A stretch of DNA of 64,000 bases, from positions 1 through 64,000 of the forward strand of contig NZ_JANQBD010000020.1 in the NCBI RefSeq assembly GCF_024722015.1, given 5' to 3'. The first letter of the stretch is position 1. Each line of letters begins with the position of its first letter. A model generated the notes under the pieces. The model searched no databases. It was not told the DNA's origin and saw nothing but the letters and a program-made list of their open reading frames with translations. Positions 16,535 through 25,397 of the stretch are shown in pieces. This DNA is from Paenibacillus radicis (ex Xue et al. 2023) (lineage in GTDB: Bacteria; Bacillota; Bacilli; Paenibacillales; NBRC-103111). The position numbers and the translations under genes were made by a program.

Positions 16535-18394
16535 GTGTTTATTTTAAAAAGCGTAGTAGGAAAGCTATGGCTGACCATTATTGGATTGGTTGCTGTAATA
16601 TTGGTTGTATTAGGTTTATTTCTTAGTCAATATATCGAAACGTCCTTTCCAAAGTCACAGGATCAAACGGAAAACTTGCATAGGCTTGCTGCCAAAGTTG
16701 CAAGCGGCATTTCAAGTCATATGGAAGAAGATCGTTATATAAACCTGGTCAATGATTTATTGAGCGCACAGGAAGCGAATGTATTTATTATTAATACCGA
16801 TTTAAAGCAATTGAATACTTTTCACGATAATGGCAATTTGAATGATTTGCATTATGATGATTTTTTTACCAAGCAATCGCTTCAAGCTGTGTTCGCCGGT
16901 GAGTCGATAGATAACCAGGTTGCTGGAACATCAGGGGGGAAGAAGCAGTATACGAATAGCCAATATTCAGCTGTTGCAGTTCCGTTAAAGGATAGCGCTC
17001 AGCAAAATATTATCGGCGCGGCTATAGTGTATCAATCCACTCAATCGGTGGAGGTTACACAAGCGTATGTAAAGCGAGTATTTGCTTATGTTGGGGTTAT
17101 CGGTTTTCTGATGACCACCTTCTTTACCTTCTTTCTCTCTACGAAAATTACTCAGCCTCTGTTGCGCCTTAAGAAAGCGGCGGATTTAATTTCACATGGT
17201 GAATACGGTACAAGAGTTCCGATAGCATCTACCGATGAAATTGGAGAGCTCGGCAAAACCTTTAACCGCATGGGTGAGGAGTTATCGGATACAATTAAGG
17301 CCTTAAGTCATGAAAAAGAGCATCTGTCGAGCGTGCTGAGAAGTATGACGGACGCAGTAGTGACTTTTGATGCGGATGGGAATGTTATTCTTACCAATCC
17401 GCAAGGGTATAAGATTATTACGGAGTGGAACGAGATTCAATGGAATGATGATTTGAAGAACGAGGGCTCTGTCATTTCATCTTTGGAAGTGCAGGATGGA
17501 AAAATACCTGAACCGATGAAGATGCTGTTTGATGACGTGATTAGCGGGGCTCACGAGATATCTTCCAAGCTCCATGTCCAGAACGAAGTTTGGTCCGTTG
17601 TAATGGCGCCTCTGTATTCGAGAGATGCTGTACGTGGCGTCGTAGCTGTGCTTCGTGATGTTACGGAGGAGTTTAGGCTGGATAAGCTGCGCAAGGATTT
17701 CGTGGCTAATGTATCCCACGAGCTGCGCACGCCTTTATCGATGCTCCAAGGATACAGTGAGGCACTGCTCGATGATATCGCAGCAACGCCTGAAGAGCGC
17801 CAGGAGCTTGCTCAGGTTATTCATGATGAGTCTTTGCGGATGGGAAGGCTAGTGAGAGATTTGTTGGACCTTGCCCGTATGGAAACAGGCAATCTGGAGC
17901 TTCATTTCAGACCGATGGATGTAGGAAGCTTTATGAAACGAATCCACCGAAAGTTTGCCGTGCTCTCCAAGGACCAGAATATTTCTTTAACCTGCGAGCT
18001 TCCGGAACAGGAACTTATTTTGCATGAAGTAGATGAAGACAGGCTGGAGCAGGTAATGACGAACTTGATGGATAATGCTTTTCGGCACACTCCTCAAGAT
18101 GCGGCAATTGGAATGCGTGCAGATACCATTCAGTATAAAGGTGAGAAAGCGGTTCTTATTGAAATAAGCGACGAAGGCTATGGAATAGCTGCAAGTGATT
18201 TGCCGTACATCTTTGAACGATTCTATAAGGCTGACAAGGCTCGTACAAGGGGCACTTCAGGAGGGACAGGTTTAGGACTGTCTATTGTTCGCAACATTGT
18301 GGAGGCACATCAGGGAGCTGTACAGGTTAAAAGCACTGTAGGTCAAGGAACGACATTTTCCGTAATTCTTCCTCTGAAAGACGCTAAAATTTAA
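16535..18394 (+). CDS. resE: Sensor histidine kinase ResE
   Basis: 619 aa. Two transmembrane helices (about 8-30 and 183-203) bracket an extracytoplasmic domain; HAMP follows (about 203-255), then a PAS-like segment (265-375). The HisKA box FVANVSHELRTPLSML has phospho-acceptor H395, and the HATPase_c domain shows the N, G1 (DEGYGIA) and G2 (GGTGLGLSI) boxes. GTG start 16535. Partner of ResD. Ends at a strong bidirectional terminator. Confidence 0.94.
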   Translation: MFILKSVVGKLWLTIIGLVAVILVVLGLFLSQYIETSFPKSQDQTENLHRLAAKVASGISSHMEEDRYINLVNDLLSAQEANVFIINTDLKQLNTFHDNGNLNDLHYDDFFTKQSLQAVFAGESIDNQVAGTSGGKKQYTNSQYSAVAVPLKDSAQQNIIGAAIVYQSTQSVEVTQAYVKRVFAYVGVIGFLMTTFFTFFLSTKITQPLLRLKKAADLISHGEYGTRVPIASTDEIGELGKTFNRMGEELSDTIKALSHEKEHLSSVLRSMTDAVVTFDADGNVILTNPQGYKIITEWNEIQWNDDLKNEGSVISSLEVQDGKIPEPMKMLFDDVISGAHEISSKLHVQNEVWSVVMAPLYSRDAVRGVVAVLRDVTEEFRLDKLRKDFVANVSHELRTPLSMLQGYSEALLDDIAATPEERQELAQVIHDESLRMGRLVRDLLDLARMETGNLELHFRPMDVGSFMKRIHRKFAVLSKDQNISLTCELPEQELILHEVDEDRLEQVMTNLMDNAFRHTPQDAAIGMRADTIQYKGEKAVLIEISDEGYGIAASDLPYIFERFYKADKARTRGTSGGTGLGLSIVRNIVEAHQGAVQVKSTVGQGTTFSVILPLKDAKI

Positions 18395-18433
18395 AAGAGA
18401 GCCTCCGATTCTAGGATCAGAGGCTCTCTTTTT
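18393..18433. terminator. Bidirectional terminator between resE and serA
   Basis: AAAAGAGAGCCTC (18393-18405) and GAGGCTCTCTTTT (18420-18432) are perfectly complementary, with A and T runs on both sides, so it can serve both converging genes. Confidence 0.9.
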
Positions 18434-18493
18434 GTTGAAATGTACGACTTTATCTTGTTGTTCGTGAAACAATTAGGTTAACTTAGCCAACTA

Positions 18494-20077
18494 CTAAAGG
18501 GAAAGCTCGCTTACGTGAGTTAGATCAGGAAGTTGAACCAATTGGCCTAGAACTTCTTTTGGAGTCTGCTTATCTGTTGTTAGTACCATAATAGCGGAAC
18601 CGCCAATCACTTTACGGCCTACCTGCATGGTCGCGATGTTGACATCGTTGCTTCCAAGCAATGTTCCAACTCTACCGATGATACCTGGTTTGTCATTATG
18701 TGAGATAAGAAGAAGATTTCCGTTTGGTGCGATATCTACAGGATATTGATCAATTTGTACGATACGCTCGCCATAACCGCTGAGTAGAGTACCTGCAACT
18801 ATATGTTCTTCATTTTTGGTTTTAAGTGTAACAGACAGCAAATTAGTAAATGTTTTGCTTGCTGCTGACTTTTGAATAACGACGTTAACGCCACGTGACT
18901 TGGCTAGGTGCATCGCATTAACGATATTCACACCCTCTAATTGGTTGGACAAGATACCTCTGACAATATAGCGGGTAAGTGGAGTAGTGTCCACATCTGC
19001 CAAATCGCCGGCATAACTTACAACGATTTCTTTAACAGCACCTTCTGTTGTTTGTCCAATGAATTGACCCAGCTTTTCGCCAAGCGAGAAGTAAGGCTGA
19101 AGCTGATTCAAAACGGTTGCCGGAACCGGAGGCATGTTAACCGCATTTTTGAAGGGCTCATCACGCAAGATGTGAAGCACTTCCTCAGATACATCAATAG
19201 CCACGTTCTCTTGAGCTTCGACAGTTGAAGCGCCCAAGTGAGGGGTTACAATGATCTTTGGATTGTTCAAGAACGGATGGTTTGCTTGCGGAGGCTCTTG
19301 TTCATATACGTCAAAAGCAGCTCCTGCGACAATACCGGACTCAATCGCTTCAACCAATGCCAGCTCATCAATGATGCCGCCGCGGGCGCAGTTGATAATT
19401 CTTACGCCTTTTCTCATTAATTCGAATTGAGGACGCGCGATAATGTGTCGGGTTTCGTTCGTAAGTGGTGTGTGGACAGTTATGAAATCGGCTTGAGCTG
19501 CTATTTCATTAACAGTACCCAGCTTCACGCCAAGTTTCTCTGCGCGCTCTTCAGTGAGGAACGGGTCATATCCGATGACTTCCATCCCGAATACTTTTGC
19601 ACGTCTGGCTACCTCGCTGCCGATTCGGCCCATACCGAGAATTCCCAATACTTTATTGCGAAGCTCTACGCCTACGAATGTTTTACGATCCCATTCGCCT
19701 TCAACTGTTTTTTTGTAAGCTTGAGGAATGGAACGAGCAACAGCCATCATCATCGCGAATGTTAATTCGCAAGTTGCGATTGTATTGCCGTCAGGAGCGT
19801 TAATAACAACGATACCACGCTGAGTAGCGGCTTCCAGGTTGATGTTGTCGACTCCTACACCTGCACGGCCAACTACTTTAAGCTTAGGAGCTGCGGCCAT
19901 AATACGTTCAGTTACCTTCGTTTGACTGCGTACCATCATCGCATCGTAATCAGCAATGATTGCAACCAGTTCATCCTCAGAGAGACCTGCTTTCTTATCC
20001 ACTGTTACATCAGCTGCGTCATTCAGCAGTTGGATTCCCAAATCGCTGATGCCATCCATAACCAACACTTTATACAT
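18494..20077 (-). CDS. serA: D-3-phosphoglycerate dehydrogenase
   Basis: First committed step of serine synthesis: oxidises 3-phosphoglycerate with NAD. 527 aa, the long form: substrate domain, NAD-binding domain with GILGMGRIGSEVA, catalytic His in the TPHLGASTVEAQ block, an intervening domain, and a C-terminal ACT domain (about 455-527: NLLLISHNDKPGIIGRVGTLLG). The start at 20077 (MYKVLVMDG) follows GGAGG; the longer frame upstream runs through the T-box terminator and is not coding. Controlled by a T-box leader. Confidence 0.96.
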   Translation of the reverse strand: MYKVLVMDGISDLGIQLLNDAADVTVDKKAGLSEDELVAIIADYDAMMVRSQTKVTERIMAAAPKLKVVGRAGVGVDNINLEAATQRGIVVINAPDGNTIATCELTFAMMMAVARSIPQAYKKTVEGEWDRKTFVGVELRNKVLGILGMGRIGSEVARRAKVFGMEVIGYDPFLTEERAEKLGVKLGTVNEIAAQADFITVHTPLTNETRHIIARPQFELMRKGVRIINCARGGIIDELALVEAIESGIVAGAAFDVYEQEPPQANHPFLNNPKIIVTPHLGASTVEAQENVAIDVSEEVLHILRDEPFKNAVNMPPVPATVLNQLQPYFSLGEKLGQFIGQTTEGAVKEIVVSYAGDLADVDTTPLTRYIVRGILSNQLEGVNIVNAMHLAKSRGVNVVIQKSAASKTFTNLLSVTLKTKNEEHIVAGTLLSGYGERIVQIDQYPVDIAPNGNLLLISHNDKPGIIGRVGTLLGSNDVNIATMQVGRKVIGGSAIMVLTTDKQTPKEVLGQLVQLPDLTHVSELSL

Positions 20078-20111
20078 TCTCACTGACCTCCAATTCATAT
20101 TAAACACAAAC

Positions 20112-20166
20112 ACAAAAAAACTCCTCATCCCCATACGATTACCGTATACAAGGGACGAAGAGTAAC
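20112..20166 (-). terminator. T-box regulated terminator upstream of serA
   Basis: On the minus strand ACTCTTCGTCCC pairs over 12 positions (two G-U) with GGGGATGAGGAGT and is followed by TTTTTTT. It directly follows the T-box sequence, so it is the attenuator. Confidence 0.9.
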
Positions 20167-20400
20167 TTTCGTGGTACCACCCTAATTCGCTGCAAGCTCG
20201 CACCTGCAACCTTATGGGTCTTTGTTAAAGACCCGGAAATATAACGGTTTCTACCCGGCTGTACCTATAGGAAACAGGTATTCCAATGAATGTCCCTGTA
20301 CTTTCAGTTCAGCAACTCTGGAGTGCTCTGTGTAAACAATAATGTCCGATTCGCACCTGTCATCGGCTCTCTGCGCATTACTGGGTTTACACTTTCTCCG
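20112..20400 (-). promoter_or_regulatory. T-box leader of serA
   Basis: The minus strand carries the T-box AGGGTGGTACCACG (20183 to 20170), an AGAGAG...GGTGCGAA block in the stem I region (around 20378 to 20347), a stem GTGTAAAC / GTTTACAC (20392-20385 with 20337-20330) and GAGTTGCTGAAC. T-boxes sense uncharged tRNA. Given the gene, tRNA-Ser is expected; a UCC triplet at 20322-20320 is a candidate specifier, but the specifier loop was not resolved with confidence. Confidence 0.92.
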
Positions 20401-20432
20401 TCAATGTTTTGTTACAAATGAAATTTTCATAA

Positions 20433-20461
20433 GCGTAACATGACCTGGAAGGTCGTGTCAA
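20433..20461 (-). promoter_or_regulatory. Probable serA promoter
   Basis: On the minus strand TTGACA (20461-20456) is a perfect -35 box. About 17-18 nt on lies a poor -10 (TTACGC or TACGCT). It is placed correctly upstream of the T-box. Confidence 0.45.
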
Positions 20462-20656
20462 TAGATGAAGAATGTTGTCACAGCTTATTCAAAACCTAAT
20501 TAATAATAGCAGTGTGAACTTAATAAATGCAGATTAACTTGACTAAGAACACTACCATATTTTATGGCAAACTGGGCAGAAAAGCAATGGTTTTGGGTTG
20601 ATCTAATGTGAATTTTCGTTTATTCTTCAATCAACACAGTTAGAGGAGTGATGGAT

Positions 20657-20983
20657 ATGGACTCATTTGAAATGATTTCACCAAGAGAATTTACCGGAAT
20701 ACTTAATCGGGGTGAGCTTGAAGATGCTTTAGTCATAGATGTACGTGAACGAATGGAATGGGAATATTATCACCTCGAAGAGTCCATATTAATACCCATG
20801 AATACGATCCCCGGTAATTTGGATCAGCTGCCGAGAGATCGTAAACTATATATCATTTGTGCCCATGGCGTCCGCAGCGCGAATGTCTGCTATTTTTTAC
20901 AAGAGCAAGGGTATGAGGATGTAATTAATGTGGAGGGTGGCATGGCAGCGGTTGCGATGCTCAGAGGGTTCCAGTACGATTAA
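20657..20983 (+). CDS. Rhodanese-domain protein
   Basis: 108-aa single rhodanese domain: VIDVRERMEWEYYHL near the N-terminus and the active loop ICAHGVRS with the catalytic Cys. Such proteins carry sulfur as a Cys persulfide; the acceptor is unknown. ATG 20657 lies 8 nt after AGAGGAG (20642-20648); earlier GTG 20648 and ATG 20651 overlap or crowd that site. Transcribed divergently from serA. Confidence 0.88.
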   Translation: MDSFEMISPREFTGILNRGELEDALVIDVRERMEWEYYHLEESILIPMNTIPGNLDQLPRDRKLYIICAHGVRSANVCYFLQEQGYEDVINVEGGMAAVAMLRGFQYD

Positions 20984-21000
20984 GGCTTTCGTGTACAAAT

Positions 21001-21048
21001 GAAAAGCCATCGTTTCGGGAACAAGGCTCCTTCACGATGGCTTTATTT
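21001..21048. terminator. Bidirectional terminator after the rhodanese gene
   Basis: AAAGCCATCGT at 21001-21011 and ACGATGGCTTT at about 21034-21044 pair over 11 bp; TATTTTG follows. It separates two converging genes. Confidence 0.8.
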
Positions 21049-21052
21049 TGGG

Positions 21053-21970
21053 TTAGTTCTGACTTGAGAAGAAAGGCAGCTGTGGAAGTACTTCATTAGG
21101 ATAAAACTTCGCTTTATTACGGATAAAATCGCCGGTACGTACAGCTTCCGTTGCCAGAAGCACGCCGATAACTTGATGAACCTCGTTGAGATTCATTTTC
21201 TTGGCTTGCCCGGAAAATATAATTTCATCGATACGAACAGATAAGTCCTGTGGGGTAAAGGTTGTGAAGGATTTACCTGTAGCAAGCGATTGTGCTATGT
21301 AATCATTCTTCACGTTCAGACTCAAGGTGCTCCAATCCGCAAGGGGGAGCGGTTTATTCACATCGACCTTTTTTAGCTGAGGGTTGTCGGTTTCGTTCCA
21401 TTTGATGATCGATTCATAGTAGTTTTTTTGTGAGTTCAGTGAAAATTGCTTGGCCTCGGATAAATATACATCCTTATCCATTAGCGTAACCAGGTCAGCT
21501 CCAGGCATTCCGTTCGCTCTCGCGGTTAGAGTGTTTAAGGCTTCATGAAAGAGCTTGAGGCTCTTTGCATAATTTTGTTGGGCTTCTTGGAGCAGTGGAG
21601 ATGAGTCCGGCATTGCTTTATTGCTTAATTCATCGTATTTCTCTTTAGCCATTTTACTTAATTCTTTTAATATAAGGGCCCCGTCCGCAGATCGGTTTTG
21701 TTCCAATTCGTTGATTTTCTCAAACCATTTCTTATGAAATTCCCTGTATGGCTGATAAATGGTATGATAGTAGGACACCAAATATTGTTGATGATAAGCA
21801 GAGTATCCATTAGCTGCTTCATTTTTTTTGAAGAGCAGGTCCTCATACTTAGTTGTAGCTCGTTCTTGTCCCATTCTGAGGCCGAAGAAGAAGGTGCCAA
21901 GAGCAAGCACAAGCATAAAGATAAACATGATGGCAAATAAGTAATCGGTACGTGACAGCCGCTTATTCAT
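21053..21970 (-). CDS. Membrane-anchored hypothetical protein
   Basis: 305 aa. One N-terminal transmembrane helix (about 10-32, LFAIMFIFMLVLALGTFFFGLRMG) anchors a long, helical, charged, Lys/Gln/Leu-rich outer domain that may be coiled coil. AAGGAGCTAGGGTC precedes ATG 21970. I do not recognise the family. It is divergent from the CPBP protease gene, sharing a 67-bp promoter region. Confidence 0.7.
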   Translation of the reverse strand: MNKRLSRTDYLFAIMFIFMLVLALGTFFFGLRMGQERATTKYEDLLFKKNEAANGYSAYHQQYLVSYYHTIYQPYREFHKKWFEKINELEQNRSADGALILKELSKMAKEKYDELSNKAMPDSSPLLQEAQQNYAKSLKLFHEALNTLTARANGMPGADLVTLMDKDVYLSEAKQFSLNSQKNYYESIIKWNETDNPQLKKVDVNKPLPLADWSTLSLNVKNDYIAQSLATGKSFTTFTPQDLSVRIDEIIFSGQAKKMNLNEVHQVIGVLLATEAVRTGDFIRNKAKFYPNEVLPQLPFFSSQN

Positions 21971-22037
21971 GACCCTAGCTCCTTATCTTAAATTCTATTG
22001 ATAGTATAGGTGATATTGTCGAAAAAGGGAATAATTG

Positions 22038-22631
22038 ATGAAAAAATTTAATTTCAAGCCGTTTAAGTTTCAAAAAGTGGATATTCAATCTTTAAATGAT
22101 AAAATGCTTTTGATCAACTTATACATTACGCAGCTTGCCGTATTTGTGATAGCATGTATTGTTATGCTTTTTCAAAAGCCCTCGCTAGGAGCCATGTTAT
22201 CGCTTGAGAAGGGGATTTATATTCCTATCTGGGGTATTGCTTTTGCCGCGGCGGTGCTGCTTGTCGATATTCTTGTATCGAGATGGGTCCCGGCAGAAGT
22301 TATGGATGACGGCGGTATTAATGAGATGATTTTTAAAAATCGTCCATTATGGCATATTGCCTTATTGTCGTTAATTGTCGCTATTTGCGAGGAATGGCTT
22401 TTCCGCGGTGCTATTCAAGCCTCCTGGGGTCCCTACTGGACCAGCATTTTGTTTGCTGCCATTCACATTCGCTACTTGCAGCATTGGATTATGACCGGCT
22501 TGGTTTTTAGCATTAGCTACGGCCTGGGGTGGATTTATATTCAGACAGGCTCCTTGTGGACACCGATTATTGCGCATTTTGTTATTGACTTTATTATGGG
22601 TTGCATCATTCGTTACAGGAGAGAAGATTAA
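22038..22631 (+). CDS. CPBP family intramembrane metalloprotease
   Basis: 197 aa, several transmembrane helices. The family motifs are CEEWLFRGAI (EExxxR), FAAIHIR (FxxxH) and the last helix PIIAHFVIDF. CPBP/Abi proteins include CAAX prenyl endopeptidase-like enzymes and bacteriocin-immunity proteins; the substrate is unknown here. ATG 22038 is preferred over TTG 22035 because of AAGGGA just upstream. In Bacillus the homologue ypbD lies in the same neighbourhood. Stop overlaps the next start. Confidence 0.85.
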   Translation: MKKFNFKPFKFQKVDIQSLNDKMLLINLYITQLAVFVIACIVMLFQKPSLGAMLSLEKGIYIPIWGIAFAAAVLLVDILVSRWVPAEVMDDGGINEMIFKNRPLWHIALLSLIVAICEEWLFRGAIQASWGPYWTSILFAAIHIRYLQHWIMTGLVFSISYGLGWIYIQTGSLWTPIIAHFVIDFIMGCIIRYRRED

Positions 22632-22852
22632 TGTTTTCCAATTCAAAACATAATTTGGATAATCAAACAAACGACATAAAAAAAGAATCGTTAGAAGAGG
22701 ATGATACTTTTCTTCCTCCGCGAAATGCGGTTCATCCAACTGAGAAAGAAAAATGGCTCCGTATTTTCTACCGATCTTTATTATGGTTATTTATAATGCT
22801 GGTTGCAGGATTGTTAGTGTGGGGCTGGCGCAAGGTGAAAGGGGAAGCCTGA
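22631..22852 (+). CDS. Small single-pass membrane protein
   Basis: 73 aa. A charged, Asn/Asp/Glu-rich N-terminal half is followed by one transmembrane helix (SLLWLFIMLVAGLLVWGW) and a short basic tail. ATG 22631 overlaps the CPBP stop (TAATG), with GGAGAG upstream, so the two are probably co-translated. Family not recognised; a helper of the protease is a guess from position. Confidence 0.65.
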   Translation: MFSNSKHNLDNQTNDIKKESLEEDDTFLPPRNAVHPTEKEKWLRIFYRSLLWLFIMLVAGLLVWGWRKVKGEA

Positions 22853-22863
22853 AATTAGCTTCC
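22841..22863. terminator. Hairpin between converging genes
   Basis: GGGGAAGC and GCTTCCCT pair over 7-8 bp across a 9-nt loop. No clear T run on either side, so terminator function is uncertain. Confidence 0.35.
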
Positions 22864-22887
22864 CTTGAATGCTAGCTCTTTGGGATA

Positions 22888-23802
22888 TTAAGGGGTTATT
22901 TCAATGAGGCCTGGGTCTACAAAGCCGTACTGCTTTTCCTCCAATTGAGTGAGCATGCTGTCCAAAGCTTTCTCTGTCCAAGGAAGCTCATGCATTAATA
23001 TGTTGCTGCCTCCTCGTAGCTGCTCCATAACATTGCTGATCACCTTATTGGGATCATTTTTCTTAACTGACATTTCCCAGTCCAAAGAACCATTGGACCA
23101 TGTCATATAAAGCATGTTTTCTTGTTTTACTTTGGCTCGCAGCTCATCACTACCAGACCCAAATGGCGGGCGGAAAAACTGGGGTGCGCTTCCTGTTAGC
23201 TCCTTCACAATGGCCTGCACATCTTCGACCTGCTGAGCTATCTTCTCCTTGCCTTCCTTCTTTAAATCGATGTGGTCCCATGAGTGATTTCCAATCGTTT
23301 GGCCACGCTCCTTAATTAGCTTGAGCAGCTCGGGCTTTTGTTTTACCAAATAACCGTTGACGAAGAAAATAGCTTTGGCTTTATGTTTATCCAGAGTGTT
23401 TAAAATGCCTTCCAATACTTCTTTATTGCGCGGACCGTCATCAAACGTGAGCAATACAACCTTTTTATCAGTTGTTGCAGGATCGATTGGAACTATGTCA
23501 TAAGATTTAGGATTCATTTTGTAAAGTTTGGTTGCCGGTTGAGGTGCAGTTGTCGGTTGATTAGAGTCTTTGCCAGCCGAAGGAGGCTGTGAATCAACTG
23601 GAGGCTTTACAGGGGCCGTTTCCGTTAGTTTTTCCGGCAATGATTTCTGATCCGGACTTTGTGGCGTATTAGTTGATCCTTGGACTTGTGGCGATGCAGG
23701 TGCAGGTTGCTGGGATGCTGCAGGAGTGCCTGGATTATTCGAGCAGGCCGTTGAGGTCAGTATCAGCATCGCGGCTAACAGTGTTGTAAGCTTCATATTC
23801 AT
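22888..23802 (-). CDS. Polysaccharide deacetylase lipoprotein (NodB domain)
   Basis: 304 aa. A lipoprotein signal peptide ends at LTSTAC (Cys about residue 20). A Pro/Gln/Ser-rich linker (about 25-95) leads to a NodB deacetylase domain with the motifs TFDDGP, HSWDH and RPPFGSG, which hold the catalytic Asp and the metal-binding Asp-His-His set. Likely removes acetyl groups from peptidoglycan or another exported N-acetylglucosamine polymer. AGGAGC is upstream of the start at 23802. Confidence 0.9.
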   Translation of the reverse strand: MNMKLTTLLAAMLILTSTACSNNPGTPAASQQPAPASPQVQGSTNTPQSPDQKSLPEKLTETAPVKPPVDSQPPSAGKDSNQPTTAPQPATKLYKMNPKSYDIVPIDPATTDKKVVLLTFDDGPRNKEVLEGILNTLDKHKAKAIFFVNGYLVKQKPELLKLIKERGQTIGNHSWDHIDLKKEGKEKIAQQVEDVQAIVKELTGSAPQFFRPPFGSGSDELRAKVKQENMLYMTWSNGSLDWEMSVKKNDPNKVISNVMEQLRGGSNILMHELPWTEKALDSMLTQLEEKQYGFVDPGLIEITP

Positions 23803-23904
23803 TATAAGTTGCTCCTATTCGTGGTGGTTTCCTAATTTTATCATGCATGCTTCCCTCGTACATAGTAAAAAATAAGTTCGAACCTATACGAATGGAGGGA
23901 TAAC

Positions 23905-24288
23905 ATGAAATTAGGATCATTTTTATTTGGTGGATTAGTTGGGGCAGCCGCAGTCGTATATTTGAACAATAAAAGTAAATCGATGTTATTATCCGCATTC
24001 AGCAGCAATAATCAGTCAGTCGGAAATATGATGGATAAAGCAAAGGATAGATTCAACGGGGCATCAGACAGCGCCTCAACCAGCCCTTTCGACAGTAGCA
24101 AGCATTCGAGCAATAAGACAGCTTCGTCTTCATCGAATGCTTTTAAGAAGGAAGATGCTTTCTCGACAAACAGCAGTGGGCTTGGTAAAGTAGAGGAAAT
24201 CATCAAAAAGGATCCAAAGCTCAATGAAACGGTCCAAGATATATTAGCACAAAATAATAACGAAAAAGAAACGTTTCATACGCAATAA
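23905..24288 (+). CDS. Small protein with an N-terminal hydrophobic segment and Ser-rich tail
   Basis: 127 aa. MKLGSFLFGGLVGAAAVVYLNN is a Gly/Ala-rich helix like the anchors of YtxH-type stress proteins, followed by a Ser/Asn/Lys-rich, probably disordered region. GGAGGG precedes the ATG. Divergent from the deacetylase. Family not assigned. Confidence 0.65.
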   Translation: MKLGSFLFGGLVGAAAVVYLNNKSKSMLLSAFSSNNQSVGNMMDKAKDRFNGASDSASTSPFDSSKHSSNKTASSSSNAFKKEDAFSTNSSGLGKVEEIIKKDPKLNETVQDILAQNNNEKETFHTQ

Positions 24289-24357
24289 AGCTTCTTAATC
24301 GTATCCTTGTATAGAGGGCATTCATGAAATAACAGATCTGGTTTTATCCATAAATGC

Positions 24358-24400
24358 TGGGCATGAGCGGATTTTTCGCTTATGCCCTTTTCTTTTTTTA
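24358..24400 (+). terminator. Terminator before mecA
   Basis: GGGCATGAGCG / CGCTTATGCCC stem (11 bp with one G-U), followed by TTTTCTTTTTTT. Confidence 0.88.
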
Positions 24401-24407
24401 TGAGCAC

Positions 24408-24437
24408 AAGACATTTTTTGTTATGTTGTGATATAAT
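24408..24437 (+). promoter_or_regulatory. mecA promoter (extended -10)
   Basis: TGATATAAT at 24429-24437 is a TG-extended -10 box; AAGACA (24408-24413) is a partial -35 at 18 nt. Confidence 0.55.
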
Positions 24438-24533
24438 ACTCATATAATTGAATACAAGCTGTGAAGCTTACACACCTTTTTAACCTTACTTCATAAGCTG
24501 TTATTATAAGTGGCGGCAAGGGAGGAATCCTGT

Positions 24534-25136
24534 ATGAAAATGGAGCGTTTAAGTCAGGACAAGATACGGATTTTTCTCACATTCGACGACTTGACGGAGC
24601 GAGGCATTCAAAAGGATGATATGTGGAGGGAGATCCCCAAGGTTCACGAGCTGTTCAGTGATATGATGGATCAAGCTTACACCGAATTGGGATTCGATCC
24701 CTCAGGACCTTTGGCTGTCGAAGTATTAGCGCTACCCGCTCAAGGAATGGTTGTTATCGTCACTCGCAGCAAGATGGACTTCCATCATTCAGGCGAATCG
24801 TATGATGAGGAAGTCGAAGAAATGTATGAGCTAGAGGTCACATTGGAGCAGTCCGACCAAATCTCCTATGTGTTTCATGATTTTGAAGACCTCTTGCGCA
24901 TGGCCAAGGTGTTACAGCCGATGGTAACCGATGGTGGGATCTTATTCTCCTATAAGAACAAGTGGTTTTTGCAGCTGGATGCCGTTGATATGGAAGAGAA
25001 CGGTTACCAGGCTGTCATAGCAGTTCTGTCGGAGTATGGAGATGCAGCTTCCGTAACTCGGGCGGTTCTTGAGGAATACGGAAAAACAGTTATTGCTGCT
25101 GATGCTGTTAATGTACTCTGTACACACTTCAAATAA
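24534..25136 (+). CDS. mecA: Adaptor protein MecA/YpbH
   Basis: 200 aa. It has the N-terminal MKMERLSQDKIRIFLTFDDLTERGI region that binds substrates, an acidic linker, and a C-terminal alpha/beta domain that binds ClpC. MecA delivers ComK and other targets to ClpCP; the paralogue YpbH (MecB) occupies this position next to glutamate dehydrogenase in Bacillus, so either assignment is possible. ATG 24534 follows AGGGAGGA by 7 nt; the in-frame GTG at 24510 precedes the ribosome site and is rejected. Confidence 0.92.
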   Translation: MKMERLSQDKIRIFLTFDDLTERGIQKDDMWREIPKVHELFSDMMDQAYTELGFDPSGPLAVEVLALPAQGMVVIVTRSKMDFHHSGESYDEEVEEMYELEVTLEQSDQISYVFHDFEDLLRMAKVLQPMVTDGGILFSYKNKWFLQLDAVDMEENGYQAVIAVLSEYGDAASVTRAVLEEYGKTVIAADAVNVLCTHFK

Positions 25137-25142
25137 TTGCCC

Positions 25143-25187
25143 AAAGCATTCTCAAAAACAGTATTGTTTTTGCGGAGTGCTTTTTTG
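25143..25187 (+). terminator. Terminator after mecA
   Basis: AAAGCATTC / GAGTGCTTT outside and CAAAAAC / GTTTTTG inside, followed by TTTTTTG. The remaining 200 nt to the next gene show nothing clear. Confidence 0.85.
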
Positions 25188-25397
25188 CGGTTTGTATGGG
25201 CTGTGCATGTGCTATCTGTTCCTTTAGAGCAGCTCCTATAGCTGCGGGTTTTGAATTGTGTCTGGCTTGATGAATCAGCGCGGCGTGAAAGTGTAAGAAT
25301 ACAAACAATGCAGAACTAAAGAAAATGAAATGTGCATAGTAAGGTTACCTGAAAACACTCTTCATATAAATAGTTAACGAAGCAAAGGATGGTTCTG

